A stretch of 64,000 nt of DNA from NCBI RefSeq assembly GCF_028369065.1, contig NZ_JAQNDA010000009.1, forward strand, positions 1-64,000, written 5' to 3'. Below the pieces are notes generated by a model. It did no database searches, had not been told where the DNA came from, and worked only from the letters and a program-made list of their open reading frames with translations. This document shows, piece by piece, positions 57,051-64,000 of this stretch. This stretch comes from Marinobacter sp. SS21 (GTDB lineage: Bacteria > Pseudomonadota > Gammaproteobacteria > Pseudomonadales > Oleiphilaceae). Both the position numbers and the translations under genes were made by a program. The first letter of the stretch is position 1. Each line of letters begins with the position of its first letter.

Positions 57051-57136
57051 TACTGGGGCTAATCGCTTCAAATGACGCCGGCGTAAGGTGGTAAACCGTT
57101 AAGGTGCGCCGGCAAATCCAGAACAGAGGTAAGTCA

Positions 57137-58420
57137 ATGGCAGATGATAGAAACGGCAGAGGCGACGATAACGGCAAGTTGCTGTACTGCTCGTTTTGTG
57201 GAAAGAGCCAGCATGAAGTCCGTAAGCTCATTGCAGGGCCCTCGGTGTTCATCTGCGACGAGTGCGTGGATCTGTGCAACGACATTATCCGGGAAGAAAT
57301 TCAGGAAAGTGCACAGGAAGAAGCCAGTGATCGTCTTCCCACGCCCAATGAGATTCGCCACACCCTGGACGAGTACGTTATCGGGCAGGATAGGGCCAAA
57401 ATTGTTCTCTCTGTCGCGGTTTACAACCATTACAAACGCCTGCGTTACGGTGAAGGCAAGGCGGATGTGGAACTGGGCAAGAGCAACATCCTGCTGATCG
57501 GTCCCACCGGTAGCGGCAAAACGCTGTTGGCCGAAACCCTGGCGCGTATGCTGAACGTCCCGTTCACCATTGCTGATGCTACCACGCTGACGGAAGCCGG
57601 CTATGTCGGCGAAGATGTTGAGAACATCATCCAGAAGTTGCTTCAGAAATGCGACTACGACGTTGACAAGGCGCAGCGCGGTATCGTCTACATCGATGAA
57701 ATCGACAAGATTTCCCGCAAGTCCGATAACCCCTCCATCACCCGGGACGTATCCGGTGAGGGTGTGCAGCAGGCACTGCTGAAGCTGATTGAAGGCACCG
57801 TTGCGTCGGTACCTCCGCAAGGTGGTCGCAAGCACCCGCAACAGGAGTTCCTCCAGGTGGATACTGGCAACATCCTGTTCATCTGTGGAGGTGCTTTTGC
57901 CGGGCTGGATAAGGTGATTCGGGATCGCTCAGAACGAAGCAGCATTGGATTCTCCGCATCCGTGGTGAGTCAGGATGACAGCAAGAGCACCGGCGACATC
58001 ATCAAGGATGTGGAAACCGAAGACCTCGTCAGGTACGGCCTGATTCCTGAGTTTGTGGGGCGTTTGCCTGTCGTGGCGACGCTCACCGAGCTGGATGAGG
58101 AAGCGTTGGTTCAGATTCTGACCGAGCCCAAGAATGCCCTGACCAAGCAGTATCAGAAGCTGTTTGACATGGAGGGGGTCGAACTGGATTTCCGCGAAGA
58201 TGCGCTTAAGGCGGTGGCTCGTAAAGCGATGGAGCGGAAGACCGGCGCTCGTGGCTTGCGGTCGATCATGGAGGCGACGTTGCTTGATACCATGTATCAG
58301 ATTCCGTCGGAAACCGATGTTTCCAAGGTGGTCATCGATGAGAGTGTCATCGACGGCGACTCTGAGCCGTTTAAAATCTACGCAAGTAACGACCATGCCA
58401 AAGCCGCGTCGGAAGATTGA
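57137..58420 (+). CDS. clpX: Clp protease ATPase subunit ClpX
   Basis: A 427-residue AAA+ unfoldase. It has an N-terminal zinc-binding domain with four Cys (YCSFCGKS and [10 protein letters not shown]), Walker A GPTGSGKT (about residues 117-124), Walker B in YIDEIDKI, the ClpP-docking loop region (IGF) and the sensor II arginine segment GARGLRSI. The start at 57137 follows AGAGGT; an upstream in-frame codon at 57104 is not supported. A terminator follows. Confidence 0.97.
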   Translation: MADDRNGRGDDNGKLLYCSFCGKSQHEVRKLIAGPSVFICDECVDLCNDIIREEIQESAQEEASDRLPTPNEIRHTLDEYVIGQDRAKIVLSVAVYNHYKRLRYGEGKADVELGKSNILLIGPTGSGKTLLAETLARMLNVPFTIADATTLTEAGYVGEDVENIIQKLLQKCDYDVDKAQRGIVYIDEIDKISRKSDNPSITRDVSGEGVQQALLKLIEGTVASVPPQGGRKHPQQEFLQVDTGNILFICGGAFAGLDKVIRDRSERSSIGFSASVVSQDDSKSTGDIIKDVETEDLVRYGLIPEFVGRLPVVATLTELDEEALVQILTEPKNALTKQYQKLFDMEGVELDFREDALKAVARKAMERKTGARGLRSIMEATLLDTMYQIPSETDVSKVVIDESVIDGDSEPFKIYASNDHAKAASED

Positions 58421-58435
58421 CGGGGCAAATCACTG

Positions 58436-58462
58436 AAAAGGGCGGCAACGCCCTTTTTTTTC
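58436..58462 (+). terminator. clpX terminator
   Basis: The stem AAAAGGGCG / CGCCCTTTT with loop GCAA and a run of T residues. Confidence 0.92.
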
Positions 58463-58553
58463 GTCTGCAGTTTGGGGCTTCAGTGATCCCGTGACCTTGC
58501 CCGCGACTATGCGTCTGCCATTCAGCGAAGCAGGCTTTAATTCCGTAAAAATA

Positions 58554-58579
58554 TTGCAATTTCGCCAAGCGCCCCAATG
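58554..58579 (+). promoter_or_regulatory. Possible sigma-32 heat-shock promoter for lon
   Basis: TTGCAAT followed about 12 bp later by CCCCAATG, close to the sigma-32 -10 form CCCCATNT. The -35 matches only partly. lon is a heat-shock gene in relatives, which raises the prior. Confidence 0.4.
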
Positions 58580-58620
58580 ATCGATGTTAAGCTGAAAGAA
58601 ACAAAGTCAGAGGATTCCTT

Positions 58621-61038
58621 ATGACCCTGATTCCTGAAGAATCTGTGCAAGAGTACCCCATGCTTCCGCTGCGGGATGTGGTGGTGTTTCCGCACATGGT
58701 GGTTCCGCTGTTCGTGGGGCGAGACAAATCAATACAGGCGCTCGAAGCCGCGATGGAGGGAACCAAAGAGATCCTTCTGGTGGCTCAGCGTGATGCGGGA
58801 ACGGATGACCCCGGGGCTGAAGATGTGTTCGACATGGGGACTCTGGCAACCGTGCTGCAGCTGCTGCGACTGCCTGATGGTACGGTGAAGGTACTTGTTG
58901 AGGGTAATACCCGTGCCCGGATCGAAAGCATTGAAGAGGCTGAGTACCTCACCGGACGAGCCTGGCTGATGGATGAAGACTCGTTGCCTGAGCGGGAAGG
59001 GGATGTGCTGGTCAAGACGTTGATGGAAGAGTTTGAAAAGTACGTCAAACTCTCCAAAAAGGTGCCAGCGGAGGTTTCCAGCGCGCTCACTGGCATCAAC
59101 GAATTGGAGCGGCTGGCGGATACCATGGCGGCTCACCTGGAGCTGCGCATTCCCGAGAAGCAGGAGCTGTTGGAGGCGCTGGACGTTCGACAACGGGTTG
59201 ACTTGCTGCTGGGCAAGCTGGATGGCGAGATTGATCTGATCGAAGTGGAAAAACGCATCCGCGGCCGGGTCAAGAAGCAGATGGAGCGCAGCCAGCGGGA
59301 GTACTACCTCAATGAGCAGATGAAGGCCATTCAGAAAGAGATGGGCCAGCTTGGCGAGGGGGCCAGCGATATTGACGAGCTGGAGCAGAAGCTGGAAGAG
59401 GCTGGTCTGCCAGAAGAGGCCCGCAAGAAGACCGAGTCCGAGCTGAGCAAGCTCAAGATGATGTCGCCGATGTCGGCTGAAGCCACCGTTGTTCGTGGCT
59501 ACATTGACTGGATGTTGGCGGTACCCTGGAAGAAACGCAGCCGGGTACGTCATGACCTCGAGAAGGCCCGGGAGATCCTGGACCAGGATCACTACGGCCT
59601 GGAAGAGGTGAAGAAGCGGATTCTGGAGTACCTGGCGGTTCAGAGCCGGGTCAAAAAGGTCAAGGGGCCCGTGTTGTGTCTGGTGGGGCCTCCAGGGGTG
59701 GGCAAAACCTCGCTGGGGCAGTCCATTGCCCGTGCGACCAATCGAAAGTACACCCGTATGGCCTTGGGCGGCGTTCGTGATGAGGCTGAGATCCGTGGGC
59801 ACCGCAAAACCTATATTGGCGCTCTGCCTGGTAAGTTGCTGCAGAAGCTCTCCAAGGTTGGCGTGAAGAATCCACTGTTCCTGTTTGATGAAATTGACAA
59901 GATGGGGATGGACCACCGGGGCGACCCGGCTTCCGCCCTGCTGGAAGTACTGGACCCGGAACAGAACCACACCTTCAATGATCATTACCTGGAGGTGGAC
60001 TACGATCTGTCGGATGTCATGTTCGTCTGTACGTCCAACTCGATGGACATACCACCGGCATTGTTGGACCGTATGGAGATCATTCGCATACCGGGCTATA
60101 CCGAGGATGAGAAGGTCAACATTGCGTTGCGCTATCTGTTGCCGAAACAGATCAAGGCGAACGGCTTGGGTAACAAAGAGCTGGAGTTGCCGGAGGAGAC
60201 GCTTCGCAGCCTGATCCGCTACTACACCCGGGAGGCCGGTGTCCGTGGGCTGGAGCGTGAAATCGCCAAAATCTGCCGTAAGGTGGTCCGGGAGCACGTC
60301 GAGGCCGGAAAGAAAAACACACTGACCCTGACGCCAGAGATGCTGGAAGACTATTCCGGCGTTCAGAAGTTCAAGTACGGCCTGGCGGAAGAGAAGAATC
60401 AGATTGGTCAGGTGACCGGATTGGCCTGGACCCAGGTCGGCGGCGAGTTGCTGACCATCGAATGTGCACTGACCAAGGGCAAGGGTCGAGTGATCAAGAC
60501 CGGCTCTCTCGGTGACGTCATGCAGGAATCCATCCAGGCTGCTCTGACTGTCGTCAGGAGTCGGGCGGCGGGTCTCGGTTTTGGCGACGACTTCCATGAG
60601 AAGCACGACCTCCACGTTCACGTACCCGAAGGTGCCACGCCCAAGGACGGCCCCAGTGCGGGTATTGGCATGTGCACCGCGTTGGTTTCCGCATTAACCC
60701 AGAACCCAGTAAGAGCGGATGTCGCGATGACCGGTGAAATCACGCTCCGAGGCCGGGTGCTGGCCATTGGCGGGTTGAAGGAGAAGCTCCTGGCGGCCCA
60801 CCGTGGCGGCATAAAGACCGTCATAATTCCTGATGAAAATGTCCGCGATCTCAAAGAGATACCGGACAACATAAAGGAATCGCTTGAAATCAAGCCGGTC
60901 AAATGGATTGACGAAGTTCTGGATATCGCACTGGCGTACGCCCCGGAGCCCCTCCGCAAAGGGGTCGCCAGCGAGTCGTCTTCCGGTAAACCTCGGGAAG
61001 ATGAGGGCGATGCCTCAGAGCGGATAAATACCCATTAA
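58621..61038 (+). CDS. lon: ATP-dependent protease Lon
   Basis: An 805-residue AAA+ protease. It has an N-terminal substrate-binding domain (about residues 12-205), a coiled-coil helical region, Walker A GPPGVGKT (about 356-363), Walker [11 protein letters not shown], and the C-terminal protease domain with catalytic Ser679 (KDGPSAGIG) and Lys722 ([12 protein letters not shown]), the same numbering as E. coli Lon. The AGAGGA site precedes the ATG. It degrades misfolded and short-lived regulatory proteins. hupB follows on its own promoter. Confidence 0.98.
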   Translation: MTLIPEESVQEYPMLPLRDVVVFPHMVVPLFVGRDKSIQALEAAMEGTKEILLVAQRDAGTDDPGAEDVFDMGTLATVLQLLRLPDGTVKVLVEGNTRARIESIEEAEYLTGRAWLMDEDSLPEREGDVLVKTLMEEFEKYVKLSKKVPAEVSSALTGINELERLADTMAAHLELRIPEKQELLEALDVRQRVDLLLGKLDGEIDLIEVEKRIRGRVKKQMERSQREYYLNEQMKAIQKEMGQLGEGASDIDELEQKLEEAGLPEEARKKTESELSKLKMMSPMSAEATVVRGYIDWMLAVPWKKRSRVRHDLEKAREILDQDHYGLEEVKKRILEYLAVQSRVKKVKGPVLCLVGPPGVGKTSLGQSIARATNRKYTRMALGGVRDEAEIRGHRKTYIGALPGKLLQKLSKVGVKNPLFLFDEIDKMGMDHRGDPASALLEVLDPEQNHTFNDHYLEVDYDLSDVMFVCTSNSMDIPPALLDRMEIIRIPGYTEDEKVNIALRYLLPKQIKANGLGNKELELPEETLRSLIRYYTREAGVRGLEREIAKICRKVVREHVEAGKKNTLTLTPEMLEDYSGVQKFKYGLAEEKNQIGQVTGLAWTQVGGELLTIECALTKGKGRVIKTGSLGDVMQESIQAALTVVRSRAAGLGFGDDFHEKHDLHVHVPEGATPKDGPSAGIGMCTALVSALTQNPVRADVAMTGEITLRGRVLAIGGLKEKLLAAHRGGIKTVIIPDENVRDLKEIPDNIKESLEIKPVKWIDEVLDIALAYAPEPLRKGVASESSSGKPREDEGDASERINTH

Positions 61039-61053
61039 ACCCGCGCAGTTTTG

Positions 61054-61083
61054 TTGACACGCGCGAGAGCCCGTTGGTATAAC
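61054..61083 (+). promoter_or_regulatory. hupB promoter
   Basis: -35 TTGACA (perfect), an 18-bp spacer and -10 TATAAC (five of six), located 16 bp after the lon stop. It leaves a leader of about 190 bases before hupB. Confidence 0.8.
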
Positions 61084-61133
61084 TGTTTCGCCGTGAAGCA
61101 GCCAATACCAAGGGCTCCCGCGCAGTTGATGCC

Positions 61134-61167
61134 TATTCCGAATTCCGGTATGTAACCGAATGGAATA
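61134..61167 (+). other. Hairpin in the hupB leader
   Basis: The inverted repeat TATTCC...ATTCCGG / CCGAAT GGAATA can form an imperfect stem in the middle of the hupB 5' UTR. Its function is unknown. Confidence 0.4.
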
Positions 61168-61277
61168 AGAAAAGTGAAGAATGGAATTCTCTGACCGCTT
61201 ATGCGATAGTCGGGAACGTCCTAGAAAAAAACAAACCAACCGATAACATCTTCAACCTGAAATCGAAGGGGTTTAGT

Positions 61278-61550
61278 GTGAACAAGTCCGAACTAATCGA
61301 TGCAATCGCAGAGTCCGCCGACATCTCCAAGGCAAGTGCTGGTCGTGCACTGGACGCCATGACCGACGCCGTTAGCGGCGCACTGAAAAAAGGCGATCAG
61401 GTGACTCTGATCGGTTTCGGTACGTTTTCGGTTAAAGAGCGTGCGGCTCGTACCGGTCGTAACCCGCAAACTGGTGCGGAGATCAAGATTCCGGCCTCCA
61501 AAGTGCCTGGCTTTAAGGCTGGTAAGGCTCTGAAGGACGCCGTTAAGTAA
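61278..61550 (+). CDS. hupB: DNA-binding protein HU-beta
   Basis: A 90-residue nucleoid protein. It starts [19 protein letters not shown], has the DNA-intercalating arm region [18 protein letters not shown] (about residues 55-72, with the NP dipeptide) and ends [12 protein letters not shown]. The start is GTG with an AAGGGG site. The position after lon is conserved. It is transcribed separately from lon. Confidence 0.97.
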   Translation: MNKSELIDAIAESADISKASAGRALDAMTDAVSGALKKGDQVTLIGFGTFSVKERAARTGRNPQTGAEIKIPASKVPGFKAGKALKDAVK

Positions 61551-61630
61551 GGCTCTTTCGCCTGGTGGCGCCGGATGATTGGCGTTGCCAGGGGTGACGC
61601 TGACACTTTCGTCGGACGTCACTCCGAATT

Positions 61631-61667
61631 AAAAGGAGGCGCATTCCGATCAGGGTGCGCCTTTTTA
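61631..61667 (+). terminator. hupB terminator
   Basis: The stem GGCGCA / TGCGCC inside an A-rich left arm and T-rich right arm (TTTTT). Confidence 0.75.
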
Positions 61668-61807
61668 CGTTCAGAGCCCGGGAACGCCCGACTTAGTTGG
61701 GCAGGATGCGGGACCATCTGAGATATCAGACGACACGGAACAGAGGCCTGACGCTGGCATACTCTGGCCCAAGTGGGTGCAGACAGGCTTGGCGGTCCGG
61801 GAGGAAC

Positions 61808-63667
61808 ATGCTTCAGAATATTCGGGATAATGCCCAAGGCACCATTGCCAAAATCATCATTGCTGTATTGATAGTTTCGCTCTCCATTTGGGGTATGGAC
61901 GCCATCATCGGCGGCTTTTCGGGGGAGCCCGAAGTCGCCACGGTGAATGGCGAAGACATCTCCGAGCGCGAATTCCTGCGTATCGTTCAGATCGAGAGCC
62001 AGCGACGACTTGCGCAGATGGATCGGCCAGACCCTACGTTGCTGGATGACGAGCAGATTCGTCGGGAAGTATTGGAGTTGTTGATTCAGGAGCGAGTCCT
62101 CACCCAGGATGCCGCTGAGCAGGGGCTGGCGCTGTCCGACGCCGATGTCGACGCCCTGATCACCCAGATGCCGCAGTTCCAGGTGAATGGCCAGTTCAAC
62201 CGAGACCGTTTCGTATCTACCGTGCGTAACCTGGGAATGGGCGTCGCCGAGTTCCGCGAAGCCATGCGCAAGCAGTATGTCATCAATCAAATCCGCTCTG
62301 GTGTGAGTCAGAGTGGCTTTGTGGCTGAGGCCGGTGCCGAAAAGCTGCTGAGTTTGCAGAACCAGACCCGGGATTTCCGCACTGTAACCCTGTCCTCCGG
62401 TGATGTGGCTGACAAGGTGTCGGTGTCGGCGGAGGCGATCGCCGAGTATTACGAATCCAACGCTGCGCTGTTCATGCGCCCTGAGACGGTGGACGTACAG
62501 TACATAGCACTCAGCCTCGAATCATTGGCGGACCCGGCCAGCGTGACCCAGGAGGAAGTGGAAGCCCTGTATGCGAGCCGTGCCGATGAATTGGCGGATG
62601 AAGAGCGTCGTACCGCTCATATCCTGATCGAGCAGGGCGACGACGCAGACGAAAAGATCGCCGAAATCCAGCAGAAACTGGCTGAGGGCGAAGCGTTCGC
62701 TGCGCTCGCCGAATCCTACTCCGCCGATGTGGCAACCGCCGCCGATGGCGGCGATCTGGGCTTTGCAGGGCGTAATATGTTCGATTCGGCCTTCGAAGAG
62801 ACGATGTTTGCCTTGGAGATCGGTGAGGTGTCCGAGCCGGTGATCACGCCCTACGGAACTCACTTGATCAAGCTGTTGGAGGTGCGTGAGACTGAGGTGC
62901 CGTCCCTGAGCGAGCTGGAAGCAGAGCTGAGAAACGAGCTGGCAATGACCAAGGCTGATGAGGCTTATGCGGCGGCACGTACCGAGCTGTCCAACATTGC
63001 CTATGAGTCCGATAATCTGGCCGAGCCTGCAGTGGCCCTGGGGCTGGAGATTCACGAGCGCAACGGTCTGAGCCGAGAGGGTGCTAGCGCGCCGTTTGAT
63101 CACGCCGGCCTGGTTCGCCAGGTATACTCTGAGGATGTGCTGAAGGGCGGCTACAATACCGAAGTGATCGACGTTGGCGACAACGTCTCCATCGTGGCTC
63201 GGGTCAAAGAGCATTTTCCAGCCCGTCAGCTGCCGTTGGAGGAGGTCTTGGGTGACATTCGTGCAGCCTTGACTGAACAGGAAATCCGCAAGGTGTTGCA
63301 GGCTGAGGCGCAAGCTGTTGTGGCGGCGCTGGAAGCCGGGCAGGACCTCGCCGAGATTGAGTCGGTGTCCGCTCAATGGCAGAGCTATTCCGAACAGGGG
63401 CGTAACAGTGCCGGCTTGAACCCGGCGGTACTTAGTGCCGTTTTTGCCATGCCCAAGCCCCAGGCCGATGCGCCGGTGTACGGTCACGCTATGGCTGCTG
63501 GCGACCTAGTGGTCATCGCCCTGGACAAGGTCGGCGAGGGCGAAGTGGATCGCGAGAGTGAGGAGGTTACCCAACTCCGTCGTTTCATGGCGACCCTTCA
63601 GGGCCAGCGTGAATACACGGCCTACCAACAGTACCTGCGTGAGCAGGCAGAGGTCGAGCGGCCCTGA
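61808..63667 (+). CDS. ppiD: Periplasmic folding factor PpiD (SurA-like, parvulin domain)
   Basis: A 619-residue inner-membrane-anchored periplasmic chaperone. One transmembrane helix is near the start (about residues 15-33, IIIAVLIVSLSIWGM), followed by a SurA-like N-terminal chaperone region and a parvulin (PPIC) domain at about 260-355, with RTAHILIE, ADGGDLGFAGRNMF and VITPYGTHLIKL. Parvulin domains in PpiD are often catalytically weak, so activity is not claimed. The start ATG at 61808 has a GGGAGGAA site; longer upstream frames are not supported. It is the last gene of the conserved lon-hupB-ppiD order. Confidence 0.95.
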   Translation: MLQNIRDNAQGTIAKIIIAVLIVSLSIWGMDAIIGGFSGEPEVATVNGEDISEREFLRIVQIESQRRLAQMDRPDPTLLDDEQIRREVLELLIQERVLTQDAAEQGLALSDADVDALITQMPQFQVNGQFNRDRFVSTVRNLGMGVAEFREAMRKQYVINQIRSGVSQSGFVAEAGAEKLLSLQNQTRDFRTVTLSSGDVADKVSVSAEAIAEYYESNAALFMRPETVDVQYIALSLESLADPASVTQEEVEALYASRADELADEERRTAHILIEQGDDADEKIAEIQQKLAEGEAFAALAESYSADVATAADGGDLGFAGRNMFDSAFEETMFALEIGEVSEPVITPYGTHLIKLLEVRETEVPSLSELEAELRNELAMTKADEAYAAARTELSNIAYESDNLAEPAVALGLEIHERNGLSREGASAPFDHAGLVRQVYSEDVLKGGYNTEVIDVGDNVSIVARVKEHFPARQLPLEEVLGDIRAALTEQEIRKVLQAEAQAVVAALEAGQDLAEIESVSAQWQSYSEQGRNSAGLNPAVLSAVFAMPKPQADAPVYGHAMAAGDLVVIALDKVGEGEVDRESEEVTQLRRFMATLQGQREYTAYQQYLREQAEVERP

Positions 63668-63690
63668 TTCCAGCATTCAGGCTAGCCTAC

Positions 63691-63727
63691 AAAAAGCCCG
63701 GTGGCGAAATGCCCCGGGCTTTTTTTG
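63691..63727. terminator. Bidirectional terminator after ppiD
   Basis: The stem AAAAAGCCCGG / CCGGGCTTTTT with A and T tracts, serving ppiD and the convergent regulator gene. Confidence 0.88.
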
Positions 63728-63745
63728 TCGTTGGCGAGCGAGTTG

Positions 63746-64000
63746 TCAGACCGGTGGCAGTCGGGTGGCTTTCAGGCTGTCCTTGATCTTCTTCAGGTGA
63801 TCACGAAAATCCTCGCCACGCTTGAGGGTCACACCGGTAGCGAGGATGTCGATAATCGACAGATGGATAATTCGCGAAGCCATGGGCATGTACACTTCGG
63901 TGTCTTCCGAGGCGGTCACGCCCAGCACCACCGTGCAAACTTCCGCCAGTGGCGAGGCTGGCGTTGTAATTCCGATGACGGTGGCGCCATTGTTGCGGGC
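63746..64000 (-). CDS. HexR/RpiR-family regulator, C-terminal part (cut by window edge)
   Basis: The last 84 residues of a protein whose 5' part is outside the window. The fragment covers the end of a SIS sugar-isomerase-type sensor domain: ARNNGATVIGITTPASPLAEV, then EDTEVYMPMASRIIHLSIID and LATGVTLKRGEDFRDHLKKI. This ending is characteristic of HexR, an RpiR-type regulator of central carbon genes that responds to 2-keto-3-deoxy-6-phosphogluconate. The helix-turn-helix domain is not visible here, so the subfamily is inferred from the tail only. Confidence 0.75.
   Translation of the reverse strand, partial: ARNNGATVIGITTPASPLAEVCTVVLGVTASEDTEVYMPMASRIIHLSIIDILATGVTLKRGEDFRDHLKKIKDSLKATRLPPV

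Noticed and set aside
58729..60621. A 630-codon open frame opposite lon
   Set aside because: It is an antisense shadow of lon without known motifs.

Overview
The window looks like a chromosome segment from a marine gammaproteobacterium close to Marinobacter/Pseudomonas. The reasons are a GC-rich composition, Pseudomonas-like housekeeping blocks (rne/rluC/sppA/yceF/yceD/rpmF/plsX/fab; lpxH/ppiB/glnS/cysS; folD/tRNAs; tig/clpP/clpX/lon/hupB/ppiD), a short PutA beside an AraC-type regulator, and a LysR gene divergent from fpr. The species assignment is inference. No plasmid, phage or CRISPR array was seen; the only mobile-element trace is the tail of a transposase at the left edge.

Layout. 0-3.3 kb: transposase end, a PilZ protein, an SH3/coiled-coil membrane protein, a YciI protein, the PHP-family RNase AM gene and a YecA-like protein. 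3.3-10.6 kb: rne (minus), divergent from rluC, a HAD phosphatase and an SppA-type peptidase, with yceF convergent. 10.7-18.7 kb: yceD-rpmF-plsX-fabD-fabG-acpP-fabF-pabC-mltG-tmk, linking ribosomal protein L32, fatty-acid synthesis, folate synthesis and murein processing. 19-24.8 kb: proline catabolism (AraC regulator, putA, putP). 25-31.4 kb: acnB, miaE, an orphan solute-binding protein, and the LysR/fpr pair. 31.7-36.6 kb: an accessory stretch with a TPR/MORN envelope protein, a GFA-type zinc protein overlapping an AraC regulator, a transglutaminase-like protein and an SDR. 36.6-44.5 kb: lpxH-ppiB (minus), glnS-cysS, malate synthase G and folD. 44.7-45.3 kb: four tRNA genes (Pro, Arg, His, Leu) behind a strong promoter. 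45.3-54.8 kb: three tandem TonB-dependent receptors (minus), divergent from a YfiR-family periplasmic protein and a GGDEF/EAL c-di-GMP enzyme. 54.9-63.7 kb: tig, clpP, clpX, lon, hupB, ppiD (protein folding and quality control). Right edge: the end of a HexR/RpiR-type regulator.

Most interesting region. The 45.3-54.8 kb cassette sits between tRNA-Leu and tig, an interval usually occupied only by tRNAs in relatives. It looks like an envelope-sensing module in which outer-membrane receptor state could be passed through the periplasmic YfiR-like protein to a membrane GGDEF/EAL enzyme. A degenerate 43-bp copy of the 3' end of tRNA-Leu lies between the first and second receptor genes, at nearly the same distance from a receptor stop codon as the real tRNA. 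This suggests the receptors arose by a tandem duplication that carried the tRNA end, or by insertion at the tRNA.

Other points of note are a consensus promoter that would make the yceD mRNA nearly leaderless, a long rne leader with a hairpin over the ribosome-binding region, and a break in the usual tmk-holB gene order. Start codons were revised wherever a Shine-Dalgarno sequence or family length favoured an internal start.
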